Shown here piece after piece: positions 6,380 to 13,626 of a stretch of DNA of 28,916 bases (position 1 is its first letter; the number at the start of each line of letters is the position of its first letter). The DNA comes from a virus. The translations under genes and the position numbers were made by a program. The DNA lies in IMG/VR virus record IMGVR_UViG_3300045952_000234, positions 1 through 28,916 of that record, one strand, 5' to 3'. The notes under the pieces were generated by a model. The model ran no database searches, was not told the DNA's origin, and saw nothing but the letters and a program-made list of their open reading frames with translations.

Positions 6380-6564
6380 TGTGTGAGATAAACCCTGCGA
6401 AAGCGAGCCTCTTTCTGCTCGAGTTCTTCACCTCAGACCGCCGCGTAACTGCGGAGGACTGGGACCAGATGGTTCGTGAGCGAGTGCTGGAACTTGAGCA
6501 GAAGTTCAATGAGTCGGGAGAGATTCGTGTGCATGTCCACGAAATCGAGAAGGTGGACGCGTGA
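6379..6564 (+). CDS. Small hypothetical acidic protein
   Basis: A 61-residue protein starts at the ATG sharing its A with the previous TAA stop; GAGGAGG is just upstream. It looks helical in the middle (WDQMVRERVLELEQKF), ending in a beta strand (GEIRVHVHEIEKV). No family recognised. Confidence 0.62.
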   Translation: MCEINPAKASLFLLEFFTSDRRVTAEDWDQMVRERVLELEQKFNESGEIRVHVHEIEKVDA

Positions 6565-6779
6565 CGTATTTCTCGGCTCACTGCATTGTCTGTGCGAAAG
6601 ACTGGACTCTCGAACTGCCATACGACGAGTCGGTCTTTCGCATGAAGTGGTCCATGTGGGGTCAGGGGAGGCTAGTGCAAGACGTCTTCCCTGAACTCAC
6701 ACCATGTCAGCGTGAGGGTCTCAAGACGGGTATCTGTGCGCCGTGCTGGAAGAAGGTGTTCGATGACGGAAAAGCGTAG
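6561..6779 (+). CDS. Zinc-ribbon microprotein
   Basis: GTG 6561 overlaps the previous stop (GTGA). The 72-residue protein carries CIVC at residues 8-11 and CAPC at about 60-63, bracketing a 48-residue insert with a Trp/Met-rich stretch (MKWSMWGQG). The wide spacing differs from the compact zinc ribbons nearby. Function unknown. Confidence 0.65.
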   Translation: MTYFSAHCIVCAKDWTLELPYDESVFRMKWSMWGQGRLVQDVFPELTPCQREGLKTGICAPCWKKVFDDGKA

Positions 6780-7095
6780 GGGATGGGAGGCGAATCCTCC
6801 TGAAGTGTATGCTGGAATCCCAGGTCCAGCGTCGGCTTACTCCCACCTCGGGAAGAAAGCAGAACAGCAGATTCCTCAGGAGCAGGTTGTCAAAGACCTC
6901 ATCGACCTCCTGAAGCGGATGCCTTTGTCAGAGGCACAGGTGGAGGAAATCTACATCACGATCTCGAATCGTGCTAACCACCGTGTTTGTGCCAAGTGCA
7001 ATCGGCTCAAGGTCGTGTTCGGAGGAAAGTGGGAGATTCATCCCTCCCTCGACCTGACGATGCCAAAGACCTTTATCTGTAAGGAATGTGCGTGA
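6763..7095 (+). CDS. Hypothetical protein with C-terminal zinc ribbon
   Basis: The ATG at 6763 lies within the end of the previous gene (17-bp overlap) and gives 110 residues. Residues 1-30 are Pro/Gly-rich, 35-70 helical (VVKDLIDLLKRMPLSEAQVEEIY), then CAKC and CKEC form a terminal zinc ribbon at about 76-109. No family recognised. Confidence 0.62.
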   Translation: MTEKRRGWEANPPEVYAGIPGPASAYSHLGKKAEQQIPQEQVVKDLIDLLKRMPLSEAQVEEIYITISNRANHRVCAKCNRLKVVFGGKWEIHPSLDLTMPKTFICKECA

Positions 7096-7310
7096 TGCAC
7101 GTCCTGAAATATGGGATTGGTTACAAATTGGTAGCAGTCGAGGAGACAGGCCGAAACGTCGGACTCGACCCGGTGCCAATGATTCTCGTAGTCGGAATCT
7201 CTTGCAACAAATGCGAGAAGATCTCGTTTCATCCGAAGGACATACAGGAACGCTACTGCGGAAATTGTCACGTTTTCCATGAGGAGAACCTTCTGAGTCA
7301 TGAAGGCTAA
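7095..7310 (+). CDS. Zinc-ribbon microprotein
   Basis: ATG 7095 overlaps the previous stop (TGATG) and gives 71 residues. The N-terminal half is beta-like (YKLVAVEETGRNVGL, MILVVGI), the C-terminal half holds CNKC and CGNC separated by 15 residues, then several His and Glu. It probably folds round one zinc ion. Confidence 0.62.
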   Translation: MHVLKYGIGYKLVAVEETGRNVGLDPVPMILVVGISCNKCEKISFHPKDIQERYCGNCHVFHEENLLSHEG

Positions 7311-7467
7311 GAGATATCGACTTCATTGGGCTTCCGGACAGGGACCAAAGCCTTCACTCAAATGGGTCATTTACGACTGGGTTCTGATTTGTCCTATAGC
7401 CTACACAGAGACTCGCGTGATGGGTCGGAAGCTCAGAGAATTTCTCAATAAGGAGGTGAGCAAATGA
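7300..7467 (+). CDS. Small basic hypothetical protein
   Basis: ATG 7300 overlaps the end of the preceding gene by 11 bases and opens 55 codons; the stop TGA overlaps the next ATG. The protein is basic at both ends (KAKRYRLH and GRKLREFLNKEVSK), with a hydrophobic middle (WVIYDWVLICPIAY) that may be a core strand or membrane-touching segment. Both junctions support it as real. Confidence 0.55.
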   Translation: MKAKRYRLHWASGQGPKPSLKWVIYDWVLICPIAYTETRVMGRKLREFLNKEVSK

Positions 7468-7937
7468 TTCGTAACAGAGCAAAGCCATTCCCGAATCCCC
7501 TCGTGCCAATCGAGGAGGAGTTCGACCCCGAGCGTGCCTTGTGGGTGCCGGGTCGGAAGACCATCTTCCTTCCCGCTCCAAAGCCGGAACCAATCTCGTG
7601 GGACGTCGAAACGAAGGGTCTTGACCTGTTCTTCGACCGGGATAGGTTGTTCGGTGGGGCCGTGGCACCGGGAGTCAGGGGCCTCGACTGGGGCGTGCTT
7701 CGTGCGTTCATCGCTGACTGCTCGCCGGGTCGAGGAGAGTATCTCGGAATCCCGAGGACTCCCGAGAACGTGCCGAGGAACTATGGCGTTGGGACCTACG
7801 GAGACATTCAGAGAAGCACGGAGCCTGCATTCAGAGTTCCGTCAAATTTCCGTCCCCACCCGGCTCAGAGAAGGTTCTATGAGTCGTCACCTACGGGCAG
7901 GCTTCGTCGCTACGATGTGGGTCGGGAGAGCCGGTGA
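7464..7937 (+). CDS. Hypothetical protein, Pro/Arg-rich
   Basis: The 157-residue product starts at ATG 7464 with AAGGAGGTGAG upstream. It is rich in Pro, Arg and Gly with few long helices. The first 65 residues look like an ordered part (LWVPGRKTIFLPAPKPEPI), the last 60 are likely disordered and basic. No family recognised. It ends in an overlap with GTG 7934. Confidence 0.6.
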   Translation: MIRNRAKPFPNPLVPIEEEFDPERALWVPGRKTIFLPAPKPEPISWDVETKGLDLFFDRDRLFGGAVAPGVRGLDWGVLRAFIADCSPGRGEYLGIPRTPENVPRNYGVGTYGDIQRSTEPAFRVPSNFRPHPAQRRFYESSPTGRLRRYDVGRESR

Positions 7938-8101
7938 GCCTCACACGCGCGCAGTGGGAGGAAATGTGGGAGCTAGTGAAAGGCATCGAGCGTGATGCCG
8001 ATTACCTCGAGTTCCGTAGAAAGGATGTGGCGGACAGAATCAAGCGGCGTTGCAAGAGAGTCACAGACCTCATCGAAGAGGTCATCGGACAAATGGAATA
8101 A
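7934..8101 (+). CDS. Small charged helical protein
   Basis: GTG 7934 overlaps the previous stop (GTGA) and gives 55 residues, all compatible with one or two amphipathic helices (WEEMWELVKGIERDADYLEF, then VADRIKRRCKRVTDLIEEVI). No family recognised. Confidence 0.58.
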   Translation: MSLTRAQWEEMWELVKGIERDADYLEFRRKDVADRIKRRCKRVTDLIEEVIGQME

Positions 8102-8126
8102 TCGGAACAGGAACAGGAGTAGAGAA

Positions 8127-8312
8127 ATGAAGGTTACGAAGAAGTTCTACGTCGGAAGTCGTCGCCTCCAGCCGGGGTGGGCGAAGGAGACTCTCGACGA
8201 GGCGATCGAACACGCCAAGGACTTGTGCGAGGAGACGGGCGAAGCTCAGTTCGTCGTGCAGGTAGTTCGAGTCGTCAAGCTCGAGAAGCCGATTACCGTC
8301 GAGGAGGTCTAG
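8127..8312 (+). CDS. Small hypothetical alpha/beta protein
   Basis: ATG 8127 follows AGGAG. The 61-residue chain has a clear strand-helix-strand pattern: VTKKFYVGSRRL, then a helix (KETLDEAIEHAKDLCEETG), then FVVQVVRVVKLEKP. This small fold resembles many uncharacterised phage early proteins; no specific family is claimed. The stop TAG shares its G with the next GTG. Confidence 0.68.
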   Translation: MKVTKKFYVGSRRLQPGWAKETLDEAIEHAKDLCEETGEAQFVVQVVRVVKLEKPITVEEV

Positions 8313-8560
8313 TGCCTCTCCCCAAGTGTCACCGATGCAAGTGGGAATACCCGGAGTCGCTCTTGACCAATATGTTCATTGGTGCCAAGAGTGGGTCTGG
8401 GTATACCCCACCTGTATGTGCCATTTGCGCGCTTGAGATATCCAACGAGGCTCTCGGTATCAACCGGAAAGAGTTCGGCGGAGAGATCGCGGAGCACATG
8501 CGTCTCATGGCGCTCCGGTGGAGAAAGAAGAATCCGAAACGAGCACCGCAGGAGGTTTAA
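8312..8560 (+). CDS. Zinc-ribbon microprotein
   Basis: GTG 8312 shares a base with the previous stop; GAGGAGG lies upstream. The 82-residue protein has CHRC at residues 6-9 and CAIC at about 36-39, then a helical basic tail (MALRWRKKNPKRAP). A nucleic-acid-binding role is plausible from the basic tail but not shown. Confidence 0.65.
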   Translation: MPLPKCHRCKWEYPESLLTNMFIGAKSGSGYTPPVCAICALEISNEALGINRKEFGGEIAEHMRLMALRWRKKNPKRAPQEV

Positions 8561-8562
8561 CG

Positions 8563-8766
8563 ATGAAAGAGGACGCCCTGTCGCTGGCTGAGAAGTATGA
8601 CGGAGAACGGTTCGAGTATGTTGAGAAGTTCGTCAAGCGGTTCACGCCAGCGGTGGGGCAATACCTCTTGAAAGACGGCTCGTGGTGCGCGAGGGTCAAC
8701 GGCCTTTGCGTGTTCAAGGACCACGGGATCTTCAACAAACAGAAGGCGAGGGACTTCCAGTCATGA
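8563..8766 (+). CDS. Small hypothetical protein
   Basis: ATG 8563 follows GGAGG by a normal gap. The 67-residue chain has an N-terminal helix (LSLAEKYDGERFEYVEKFVKRF) and a beta-like part (WCARVNGLCVFKD). No family recognised. It overlaps the next gene by ATGA. Confidence 0.62.
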   Translation: MKEDALSLAEKYDGERFEYVEKFVKRFTPAVGQYLLKDGSWCARVNGLCVFKDHGIFNKQKARDFQS

Positions 8767-8963
8767 AGGTTCAAGGGGATATACTCGTGACCTCGTCGAA
8801 GGGTGACAACTTCAAGGTTCGTAACGTCACCAAGATTCATACCGAGCACGGGAAGGCAATCATCATCGAGTCTGTTGACGAGCTGAACATCACGTTCGAC
8901 AAGCTCCTCTTGGACCGAAGCTGGGACCTTACCAACGTCGAGGTCGAGGACATTGGCTTTTGA
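8763..8963 (+). CDS. Small hypothetical beta-rich protein
   Basis: ATG 8763 overlaps the previous stop. The 66-residue sequence alternates polar and hydrophobic residues (DILVTSSKGDNFKVRNVTKI, KAIIIESVDELNITF), suggesting a small beta barrel or sheet. No family recognised. Confidence 0.62.
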   Translation: MKVQGDILVTSSKGDNFKVRNVTKIHTEHGKAIIIESVDELNITFDKLLLDRSWDLTNVEVEDIGF

Positions 8964-8964
8964 T

Positions 8965-9486
8965 ATGCACCAGTCAGCAACCAGTGTCGGATTCAAGACC
9001 TACGAGGAAGGACCGAGCACCTTCAAGTGTGCCGACTTCGAGGGCACATGCTGTGAGTCGTGTCACAAGCAGAACTTCGTCCTCATGCTCTTTCCGTGGT
9101 CGCTCATGTCGGCCAAGCATCAGGACAGAATGCCTGACCTCGGGATGGGCCTGAGGGCGGAGGTTTGTTGCGGCAAGTTCCACATCGTTCGGGAGCTTCC
9201 GAGAGAATGGTGGGTCAGACACTATGCCGCGAAAAACGGCTGGAACAAAGACGAAGCGGAACGGCTCGTCCAAGCAACGGACACCGGAGCCTACCTCCGG
9301 CTCACGGGGGAAATCGCGTCGAAGTATTGGCGCATCAGAAATCCTGGATATGCTACAGGAGGGCGACCCGCGACTTCGAGACCTTCTCAAGTTCGGAGAA
9401 GCGCCGGGCCGAGTCGAAGTTCAGGATGTCCAAGCTGCGGGAAGAACTGGGACGGAATCGTCTGTAACAACTGCGGACACTCATAA
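8965..9486 (+). CDS. Cys-rich protein with C-terminal zinc ribbon
   Basis: The start is uncertain: ATG 8965 is taken because it directly follows the previous stop; TTG 8953 would add four residues. The 173-residue protein has CCESC near residue 29, CC near 68, and a strong terminal zinc ribbon, CPSC...CNNC, in the last 21 residues. Residues 80-125 look helical and acidic-basic mixed (AKNGWNKDEAERLVQATD); 130-150 are Arg/Ser/Pro-rich linker. The linker and ribbon region overlaps another frame (9350-9616). Confidence 0.62.
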   Translation: MHQSATSVGFKTYEEGPSTFKCADFEGTCCESCHKQNFVLMLFPWSLMSAKHQDRMPDLGMGLRAEVCCGKFHIVRELPREWWVRHYAAKNGWNKDEAERLVQATDTGAYLRLTGEIASKYWRIRNPGYATGGRPATSRPSQVRRSAGPSRSSGCPSCGKNWDGIVCNNCGHS

Positions 9487-9616
9487 CTTCCCTCTCACGA
9501 GGGAGCAGGTAGTCGCACTCTTAAAAGAATTACAGTTCGACTGGATCAAGGATAAGGACGTTGTCGTTCCTCTCCTGCGGGACATGCGGGTGTGGGCGGA
9601 AAAGTTCGAAGGCTGA
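9350..9616 (+). CDS. Hypothetical protein overlapping the preceding gene out of frame
   Basis: The part after 9487 (LTREQVVALLKELQFDWIKD and following) is clearly coding-like and acts as a small helical protein. The only ATG that can open it is 9350, giving 88 residues and a 137-bp out-of-frame overlap with the upstream gene's zinc-ribbon end. No good ribosome binding site precedes 9350. A programmed frameshift from the upstream gene, or a non-standard start nearer 9480, are alternatives. Confidence 0.45.
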   Translation: MLQEGDPRLRDLLKFGEAPGRVEVQDVQAAGRTGTESSVTTADTHNFPLTREQVVALLKELQFDWIKDKDVVVPLLRDMRVWAEKFEG

Positions 9617-9618
9617 AC
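9604..9618 (+). promoter_or_regulatory. Palindrome copy 3 (GTTC-GAAGGCT-GAAC)
   Basis: GTTC (9604-9607) and GAAC (9615-9618) are separated by the 7-base spacer GAAGGCT, continuing as AAT. The right half, GGCTGAACAAT, is identical to the copies at 66 and 4775; the left arm is shorter (4 bp). It covers the end of the previous gene and stops three bases before the ATG at 9622, so it could mask that start. Confidence 0.45.
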
Positions 9619-9621
9619 AAT

Positions 9622-9927
9622 ATGTGTAAGCTCTGCGAAAAAATCGACGTGATGAAGGACATCATGGAGGGCTACTTCACCGACGAAGAAATCGACGAGA
9701 TGAACAAGGAGATTGGTCTCGAAGGTTTCAACATCAAAGGTGCGCGCCTGTCCATCTTCATCATGGCGATCGTGGAGCTTTGCGTCAACGAGGGCCTCTC
9801 CGAGTTCCACATTCACGACGGCGTGGAAGTCGCAATCATTCGGGACCGTTTGAGGAGAGCAGTAGAAAGGAACAATCCAGGTCGGCATCACACACTGAGA
9901 GAGAGGTTGAGAGGTTATGAAAGTTAA
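9622..9927 (+). CDS. Hypothetical acidic protein
   Basis: ATG 9622 gives 101 residues with CKLC at 2-5, an acidic helical segment (MEGYFTDEEIDEMNKEIG), a hydrophobic helix (GARLSIFIMAIVELCVNEG), and a basic end. The ribosome binding site is weak and the start is preceded by palindrome copy 3. No family recognised. It overlaps the next gene by 11 bases. Confidence 0.6.
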   Translation: MCKLCEKIDVMKDIMEGYFTDEEIDEMNKEIGLEGFNIKGARLSIFIMAIVELCVNEGLSEFHIHDGVEVAIIRDRLRRAVERNNPGRHHTLRERLRGYES

Positions 9928-10132
9928 GCGACAACCGGCGGTCAAGGGTGGACGCCACCCGATGTATCCGCAGGTGACGGCAAACATCGAGAACGAGGTC
10001 GAGAGAATCTGTAGAATCTACGGAGTCTCCCGGTCTTGGGTCATCGCAACAGTGCTTGCCGACGCTTTCCACATCAAGAACTGTCCTCGTTACTACGATG
10101 TGGTTAAGCCTCGGCTGCGGAGGGTCAAGTAA
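9917..10132 (+). CDS. Ribbon-helix-helix-like DNA-binding protein
   Basis: The 71-residue protein starts at ATG 9917. Residues 18-50 follow the Arc/CopG pattern: a short strand (VTAN), helix (NEVERICRIYG), turn with Ser (VSRSW) and second helix (VIATVLADAFHI). It is likely a dimeric DNA-binding regulator. Such a protein could bind palindromes like those at 66 and 4775, but nothing here links them directly. Confidence 0.5.
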   Translation: MKVKRQPAVKGGRHPMYPQVTANIENEVERICRIYGVSRSWVIATVLADAFHIKNCPRYYDVVKPRLRRVK

Positions 10133-10401
10133 TGCCCAAAGGATTCAAGTATAAGGGGACACACTGGACCCAGAAGCCGGAGAACAAGGAGAGGCTCATC
10201 GCGATGCTATCCGGAAAACGGAAGCGGAGCAAGAAGAAGCAGCACGTCGTCACGCAGCAAATTCTCTCGAAGGCTGAGAAGGTGGTCGCTCGAGAGGTTC
10301 GGAAGCACCGTATCAAGGTGCCATCGACGACGACCATTCAGCTCAACGGTTGGATGGTGACCCTCTCACACGGCAACATCAAGATAGAGGAGAGCAAGTG
10401 A
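10132..10401 (+). CDS. Small very basic protein
   Basis: The ATG shares a base with the previous TAA. The 89 residues are Lys/Arg-rich (GKRKRSKKKQH), with a C-terminal beta-like part (TTTIQLNGWMVTLSHGNIKI). Nucleic-acid binding is a reasonable guess from charge. The stop overlaps the start of the nuclease gene, which suggests joint expression. Confidence 0.6.
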   Translation: MPKGFKYKGTHWTQKPENKERLIAMLSGKRKRSKKKQHVVTQQILSKAEKVVAREVRKHRIKVPSTTTIQLNGWMVTLSHGNIKIEESK

Positions 10402-11294
10402 GAGTCATCGCAATGGACTCCCAAATCTTGAACACCCTGCAATCGTGCGGGCGTAAGCTCAAGATGGAGTTCATAGACAATTGGCGGCCAACACAAAAGG
10501 CGGAGGCCCTCGAAAAGGGGGACCTCCTCCACAAGATGTTCGCCGTCTATTACCGGGGCAAGAAGGCAGGCTTGACTCAGGGCGACCGGAATCATGCTAT
10601 GCTCATCGCCCAGGCCATTGCAGAGGGGAGGAAGGAAGCGATTCCTATGTCCATCTCCATTGCAACTGCCGAGGAGGACATTCGCCAGTTCAAGGAGAAC
10701 ATCCTCCATTGGCAGAGAGACGGCTGGAAGGTTCTTGAGGTAGAACAGTCGTTCTCGAAGGTGCTCTACGAGAGGCCAGATGAACCCGGACGGGAGGGAT
10801 TCCAAATCCTCTACGAGGGAATCATCGACCTCGTCGTGGAGCACCCTCAACCCCACATGGTCGCAATCGTTGACCACAAATCAGCGAGCAAGAGGACCAC
10901 ACCTAGCAAGTTGAGCAACCAGTTCATGGGTTATTGCTGGGCGCTCAACATGAATCAGGTGATCATCAATCGAGTCGGATTCCAGAAAACGGTGTCGGCT
11001 CAGGACAGATTCCAGCGCATTTTCCTCAGCTACGAACGCGAGCTTATCAAGGAGTGGGTCCAGCAGGCAGTTTACTGGGGCCACATTCTCGCCGGTTATA
11101 TCGACAAGGACTACTTCCCACCCAACTTCACCTCCTGCGACAAGTATGCAGGCTGCATCTTCCAACAGGTGTGCGGGACCATCCCACAGGTGCGCGATTT
11201 CAAACTCCAGTCCTTCTACTATCAGGGCGACCCCTGGAGTCCGCATACTCGTGACAAGAAGAAGGAGGAGGTCGAAGAAGATGCCACGGAATAA
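10398..11294 (+). CDS. Cas4/RecB-like PD-(D/E)XK nuclease with likely Fe-S cluster
   Basis: The start is GTG 10398 (GTGA overlap), giving 298 residues. The order of motifs matches the RecB/Cas4/AddB nuclease family: Cys17, His45 in GDLLHKMF, Glu116, Asp144 in EGIIDLV, the catalytic DHK at 159-161, and the QxxxY-type helix at 175-179 (QFMGY). Three late cysteines (247, 253, 259) with Cys17 fit the four-cysteine 4Fe-4S staple of Cas4 and AddB. Expected activity is DNA exo- or endonuclease. With the Sak4-like ATPase and SSB downstream it makes a plausible phage recombination set. No CRISPR array is present. Confidence 0.85.
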   Translation: MRVIAMDSQILNTLQSCGRKLKMEFIDNWRPTQKAEALEKGDLLHKMFAVYYRGKKAGLTQGDRNHAMLIAQAIAEGRKEAIPMSISIATAEEDIRQFKENILHWQRDGWKVLEVEQSFSKVLYERPDEPGREGFQILYEGIIDLVVEHPQPHMVAIVDHKSASKRTTPSKLSNQFMGYCWALNMNQVIINRVGFQKTVSAQDRFQRIFLSYERELIKEWVQQAVYWGHILAGYIDKDYFPPNFTSCDKYAGCIFQQVCGTIPQVRDFKLQSFYYQGDPWSPHTRDKKKEEVEEDATE

Positions 11295-11622
11295 ATGGGG
11301 ACATCAGATACATAAATACACAAAGGTCATCTTCAAGTCCCCCAAGAAGAAAACCGAGACTGTCCTTTGGCGATGCACGCTTCCGAATTGTCAGCACTAC
11401 CTCGTCGGCGAGATGGTGTTGGGTAAGCTCTGTCTTTGTAACAAGTGCGAGGACGAAACCTTCGAGATGAAGCGGGTTCACCTCGGAAAGAAGAAACCCC
11501 ACTGCTTCAGGTGCTCCAAGACGTTCTCGGACAATTTCAAAGGTAAGGAGGAAAGAGCAAGCACTCCCAGTGCTGTTAACATTCTCGACAATCTCGACAA
11601 ATTGCTGAAGATGGAGGACTAA
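11281..11622 (+). CDS. Multi-zinc-knuckle protein
   Basis: ATG 11281 lies within the end of the nuclease gene (14-bp overlap). The 113-residue protein contains C-x4-C, C-x-C-x2-C and C-x2-C clusters (residues about 32-82), interspersed with Lys/Arg. It may bind one or two zinc ions and nucleic acid. The last 30 residues are helical and Asp/Asn-rich. No family recognised. Confidence 0.65.
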   Translation: MPRNKWGHQIHKYTKVIFKSPKKKTETVLWRCTLPNCQHYLVGEMVLGKLCLCNKCEDETFEMKRVHLGKKKPHCFRCSKTFSDNFKGKEERASTPSAVNILDNLDKLLKMED

Positions 11623-11831
11623 TGGTTATCATCATGCGGTCCCCTTGCTTGATGGAGGATGAGGGCCGTCACTTCTACATCATGGGTCCAGTAACAAGGG
11701 AGGTAGCCGAGAACTGGATCAAGGCACAGAAAGACGAATACTTCAAGCCAGGCGATTATTACATCACGGAGGTTGGAGATGGGCCGAGTTTACACGGTAG
11801 GAAATCTCAGAGCGGACCTGAAAGAGCTTGA
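11622..11831 (+). CDS. Small hypothetical protein
   Basis: The 69-residue product starts at the ATG sharing its A with the previous stop. Pattern: strand, helix (VTREVAENWIKAQKDEYF), strand (DYYITEVGD), then a disordered polar tail. The tail overlaps the next gene by 53 bases. No family recognised. Confidence 0.6.
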   Translation: MVIIMRSPCLMEDEGRHFYIMGPVTREVAENWIKAQKDEYFKPGDYYITEVGDGPSLHGRKSQSGPERA

Positions 11832-11979
11832 GCACGCTGAGGACGACGAACCGTTGGTGGTTGTCATCGACGAGAACGCCGAGCACCTCGACGAGCTGGA
11901 GGGTGGTGCGGTTCTCGACATCGAGGAGTTCGGCGGGTTCATGGCGGGGATGCGGACAATCAGAGTGAGTCCACGGTAA
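11779..11979 (+). CDS. Small acidic hypothetical protein
   Basis: GGAGG sits six bases before ATG 11779 (TTG 11773 is less likely). The 66-residue chain is acidic, with strand-like segments (EPLVVVIDEN, GAVLDIEEFGG) and an N-terminal helix. It resembles small phage proteins encoded beside recombination genes, but I assign no family. The stop shares a base with the next ATG. Confidence 0.6.
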   Translation: MGRVYTVGNLRADLKELEHAEDDEPLVVVIDENAEHLDELEGGAVLDIEEFGGFMAGMRTIRVSPR

Positions 11980-12845
11980 TGCCAAACACCTACGACATCG
12001 TCCTTGGGGGTCGAATTATGGCCCTCTTTATCTCAGACAATGGGAACGGAAAAACGGTGGCTGCGGCCTCGTTTCCCGGTCCCATCAAGTTCTTCGACTT
12101 CGATGGTCGAATGCAGCCGGTTAAGCTCTTTTATCCGCAGAGGAAGGACATTACCTACGACCTCGTCGGCATCGAAGCGCAGCGCCCGTCGGGTGATTAC
12201 CCCGGTTGCATCTCGTTCATGGACTTCGCAAAGGAGTTCGAGGACTTGCAGGACAGATGTCCGTGGGCTACGGTGGTCGTTGATTCACTGACGGCTCTCA
12301 CGGCGACAGCGGTAGGATTCCAACTCGGCATCAAAAGTCGAGAAGGAAAGGGCAAGAAACTCTCCTCCGGGATACAAGTTCCAACTTGGGACGAGTTCAA
12401 CGGGGAAACTTCTGTGGTTCAGCAGATTCTCGATGTTGCCAAAATTCTCCCGTGTAACGTCGTATTCACGGCCCACCCCGTTGACAAGTCCATTGACGTG
12501 GGTGGGACGCTCAGAAAAGCGAGGAGCATAGCAGCATACGGGACAAAGACCCCCTCCCTCGTCCCAATCTACTTCAACGAGATTTACCAGTTCGGTGTCG
12601 AACCGCCTTCGGCTCCCGACCAACCGGCTCAGCGTTTCATCATGACGCAGCCAACTGGTAAAGACATGGCGAAGACAGCTCTCCCCCTTCCTCCCCGCAT
12701 CGACATTACCAACAAGCAGTTGTATCCGATTCTTCAGGAGCACTGCCGAAAGCATAATGTCAAGCTCGAGGCGAGGGAAGCAGAAAGGAGTGCAGGAAAA
12801 GTAGTCGACATCACCACGAAACAAGACGCACCAACCACCACGTAA
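11979..12845 (+). CDS. Sak4/AAA_24-like RecA-fold ATPase
   Basis: The 288-residue protein is a P-loop ATPase. Walker A is SDNGNGKT at 19-26, followed by a strand and Asp-rich turn (KFFDFDGR). Walker B is the hydrophobic strand ATVVVDSLT at about 97-105. A C-terminal Thr/Lys tail is likely disordered. This short RecA core is typical of phage Sak4/AAA_24 proteins, known or proposed to anneal single-stranded DNA or act in recombination-dependent replication. The neighbours support this: a Cas4-like nuclease upstream and a probable SSB directly downstream. Confidence 0.75.
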   Translation: MPNTYDIVLGGRIMALFISDNGNGKTVAAASFPGPIKFFDFDGRMQPVKLFYPQRKDITYDLVGIEAQRPSGDYPGCISFMDFAKEFEDLQDRCPWATVVVDSLTALTATAVGFQLGIKSREGKGKKLSSGIQVPTWDEFNGETSVVQQILDVAKILPCNVVFTAHPVDKSIDVGGTLRKARSIAAYGTKTPSLVPIYFNEIYQFGVEPPSAPDQPAQRFIMTQPTGKDMAKTALPLPPRIDITNKQLYPILQEHCRKHNVKLEAREAERSAGKVVDITTKQDAPTTT

Positions 12846-12858
12846 CAAGGAGTCACAA

Positions 12859-13296
12859 GTGCCAATCAGAATGAACATCACACCTCAGGACGTGAAGGCC
12901 CAGAAGCTCGTGCGACCGGGCTGGTATCCCGTCCAAATCAAGGACGTCAAGAGCGAACTGGCGTCCGACAAGTCCTCCAACAACACCCGCGTGGATGTGG
13001 AGGGCCTCGACGGTGACGCCGCTGGTGTCCCGGTGCCCACCTGGTTCTCGGAGAAGTTCACCCAGGGTGCCATCCCGTTCGTCAAGGCGACGGGTGGTCG
13101 GGTGACCGAGGAGGAAGGCGTGGACCCCGAATACGATTTCGAGGCCCAGATCGGGAAGAAGGTGATGGCTCACATCGTCACCTCGCGCGGCAAGTCAGGG
13201 ACGGAGAAGCCCAGGAATCAGATTGACGATTGGGCTCCGCTCACCGCCGTCACCAGCTCGGAGCAGATCCCGGCTGGCGCTGGATTCGACAACTAG
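12859..13296 (+). CDS. Probable single-strand DNA-binding protein (DUF669-like)
   Basis: GTG 12859 follows AAGGAG. The 145-residue protein begins with a GWYPVQIKDVKSE strand motif common in DUF669-type phage SSB proteins that accompany Sak-type ATPases. The middle is polar and the end is Gly/Ala/Pro-rich with FDN. Position after the RecA-like ATPase fits the assignment. Sequence similarity is judged by eye only. Confidence 0.55.
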   Translation: MPIRMNITPQDVKAQKLVRPGWYPVQIKDVKSELASDKSSNNTRVDVEGLDGDAAGVPVPTWFSEKFTQGAIPFVKATGGRVTEEEGVDPEYDFEAQIGKKVMAHIVTSRGKSGTEKPRNQIDDWAPLTAVTSSEQIPAGAGFDN

Positions 13297-13345
13297 AATC
13301 CGAAGCGTCCCGGACCGCTCATAATTGACCGGGTTGTGTGAATGC

Positions 13346-13372
13346 TTGAGGGTTGCGGTAAGCACGTAAAAT
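13346..13372 (+). promoter_or_regulatory. Possible promoter for the acidic-protein gene
   Basis: TTGAGG (13346-13351) and TAAAAT (13367-13372) are spaced by 15 bp, slightly short. They lie in the 125-bp gap before the gene at 13422. A gap of this size is rare in this tightly packed operon, which supports a control element, but the promoter itself is weak. Confidence 0.35.
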
Positions 13373-13421
13373 GACGGAACCCTCATTCAACCGGAACTGA
13401 AACGCAAGAAGGAGATGTCAC

Positions 13422-13616
13422 ATGAACTACATGACCGAGAAGCAGCCGGAGACCTCCAACGACGAAATCATCGGCGAGGTCGAGAAGGAAGAGGGCATCG
13501 TGCGCGGGGACGAGAGCCTCGCGGAAGAGGGTTCGGCGGAGGAGTCCGAGGACGAGGAATTCGACGACGACGATGACGATGACGACGATTCGGACGACGA
13601 TTCGCCGGAGGAGTAG
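13422..13616 (+). CDS. Extremely acidic small protein
   Basis: The 64-residue protein starts at ATG 13422 behind AAGGAG. About half of it is Asp or Glu, with an unbroken run of nine Asp near residues 48-56. It lacks aromatic residues apart from one Tyr and one Phe, so it is probably disordered. It stands alone between a possible promoter and a strong terminator. It may mimic nucleic acid, bind a basic host or SSB-type protein, or bind cations; the sequence does not choose. Confidence 0.7.
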   Translation: MNYMTEKQPETSNDEIIGEVEKEEGIVRGDESLAEEGSAEESEDEEFDDDDDDDDDSDDDSPEE

Positions 13617-13626
13617 GTAGCACGGT

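Noticed and set aside
10398-11294. CRISPR-Cas adaptation gene
   Set aside because: The nuclease is Cas4-like, but no cas1, cas2 or repeat array is in the window; its neighbours are recombination and SSB-type genes.
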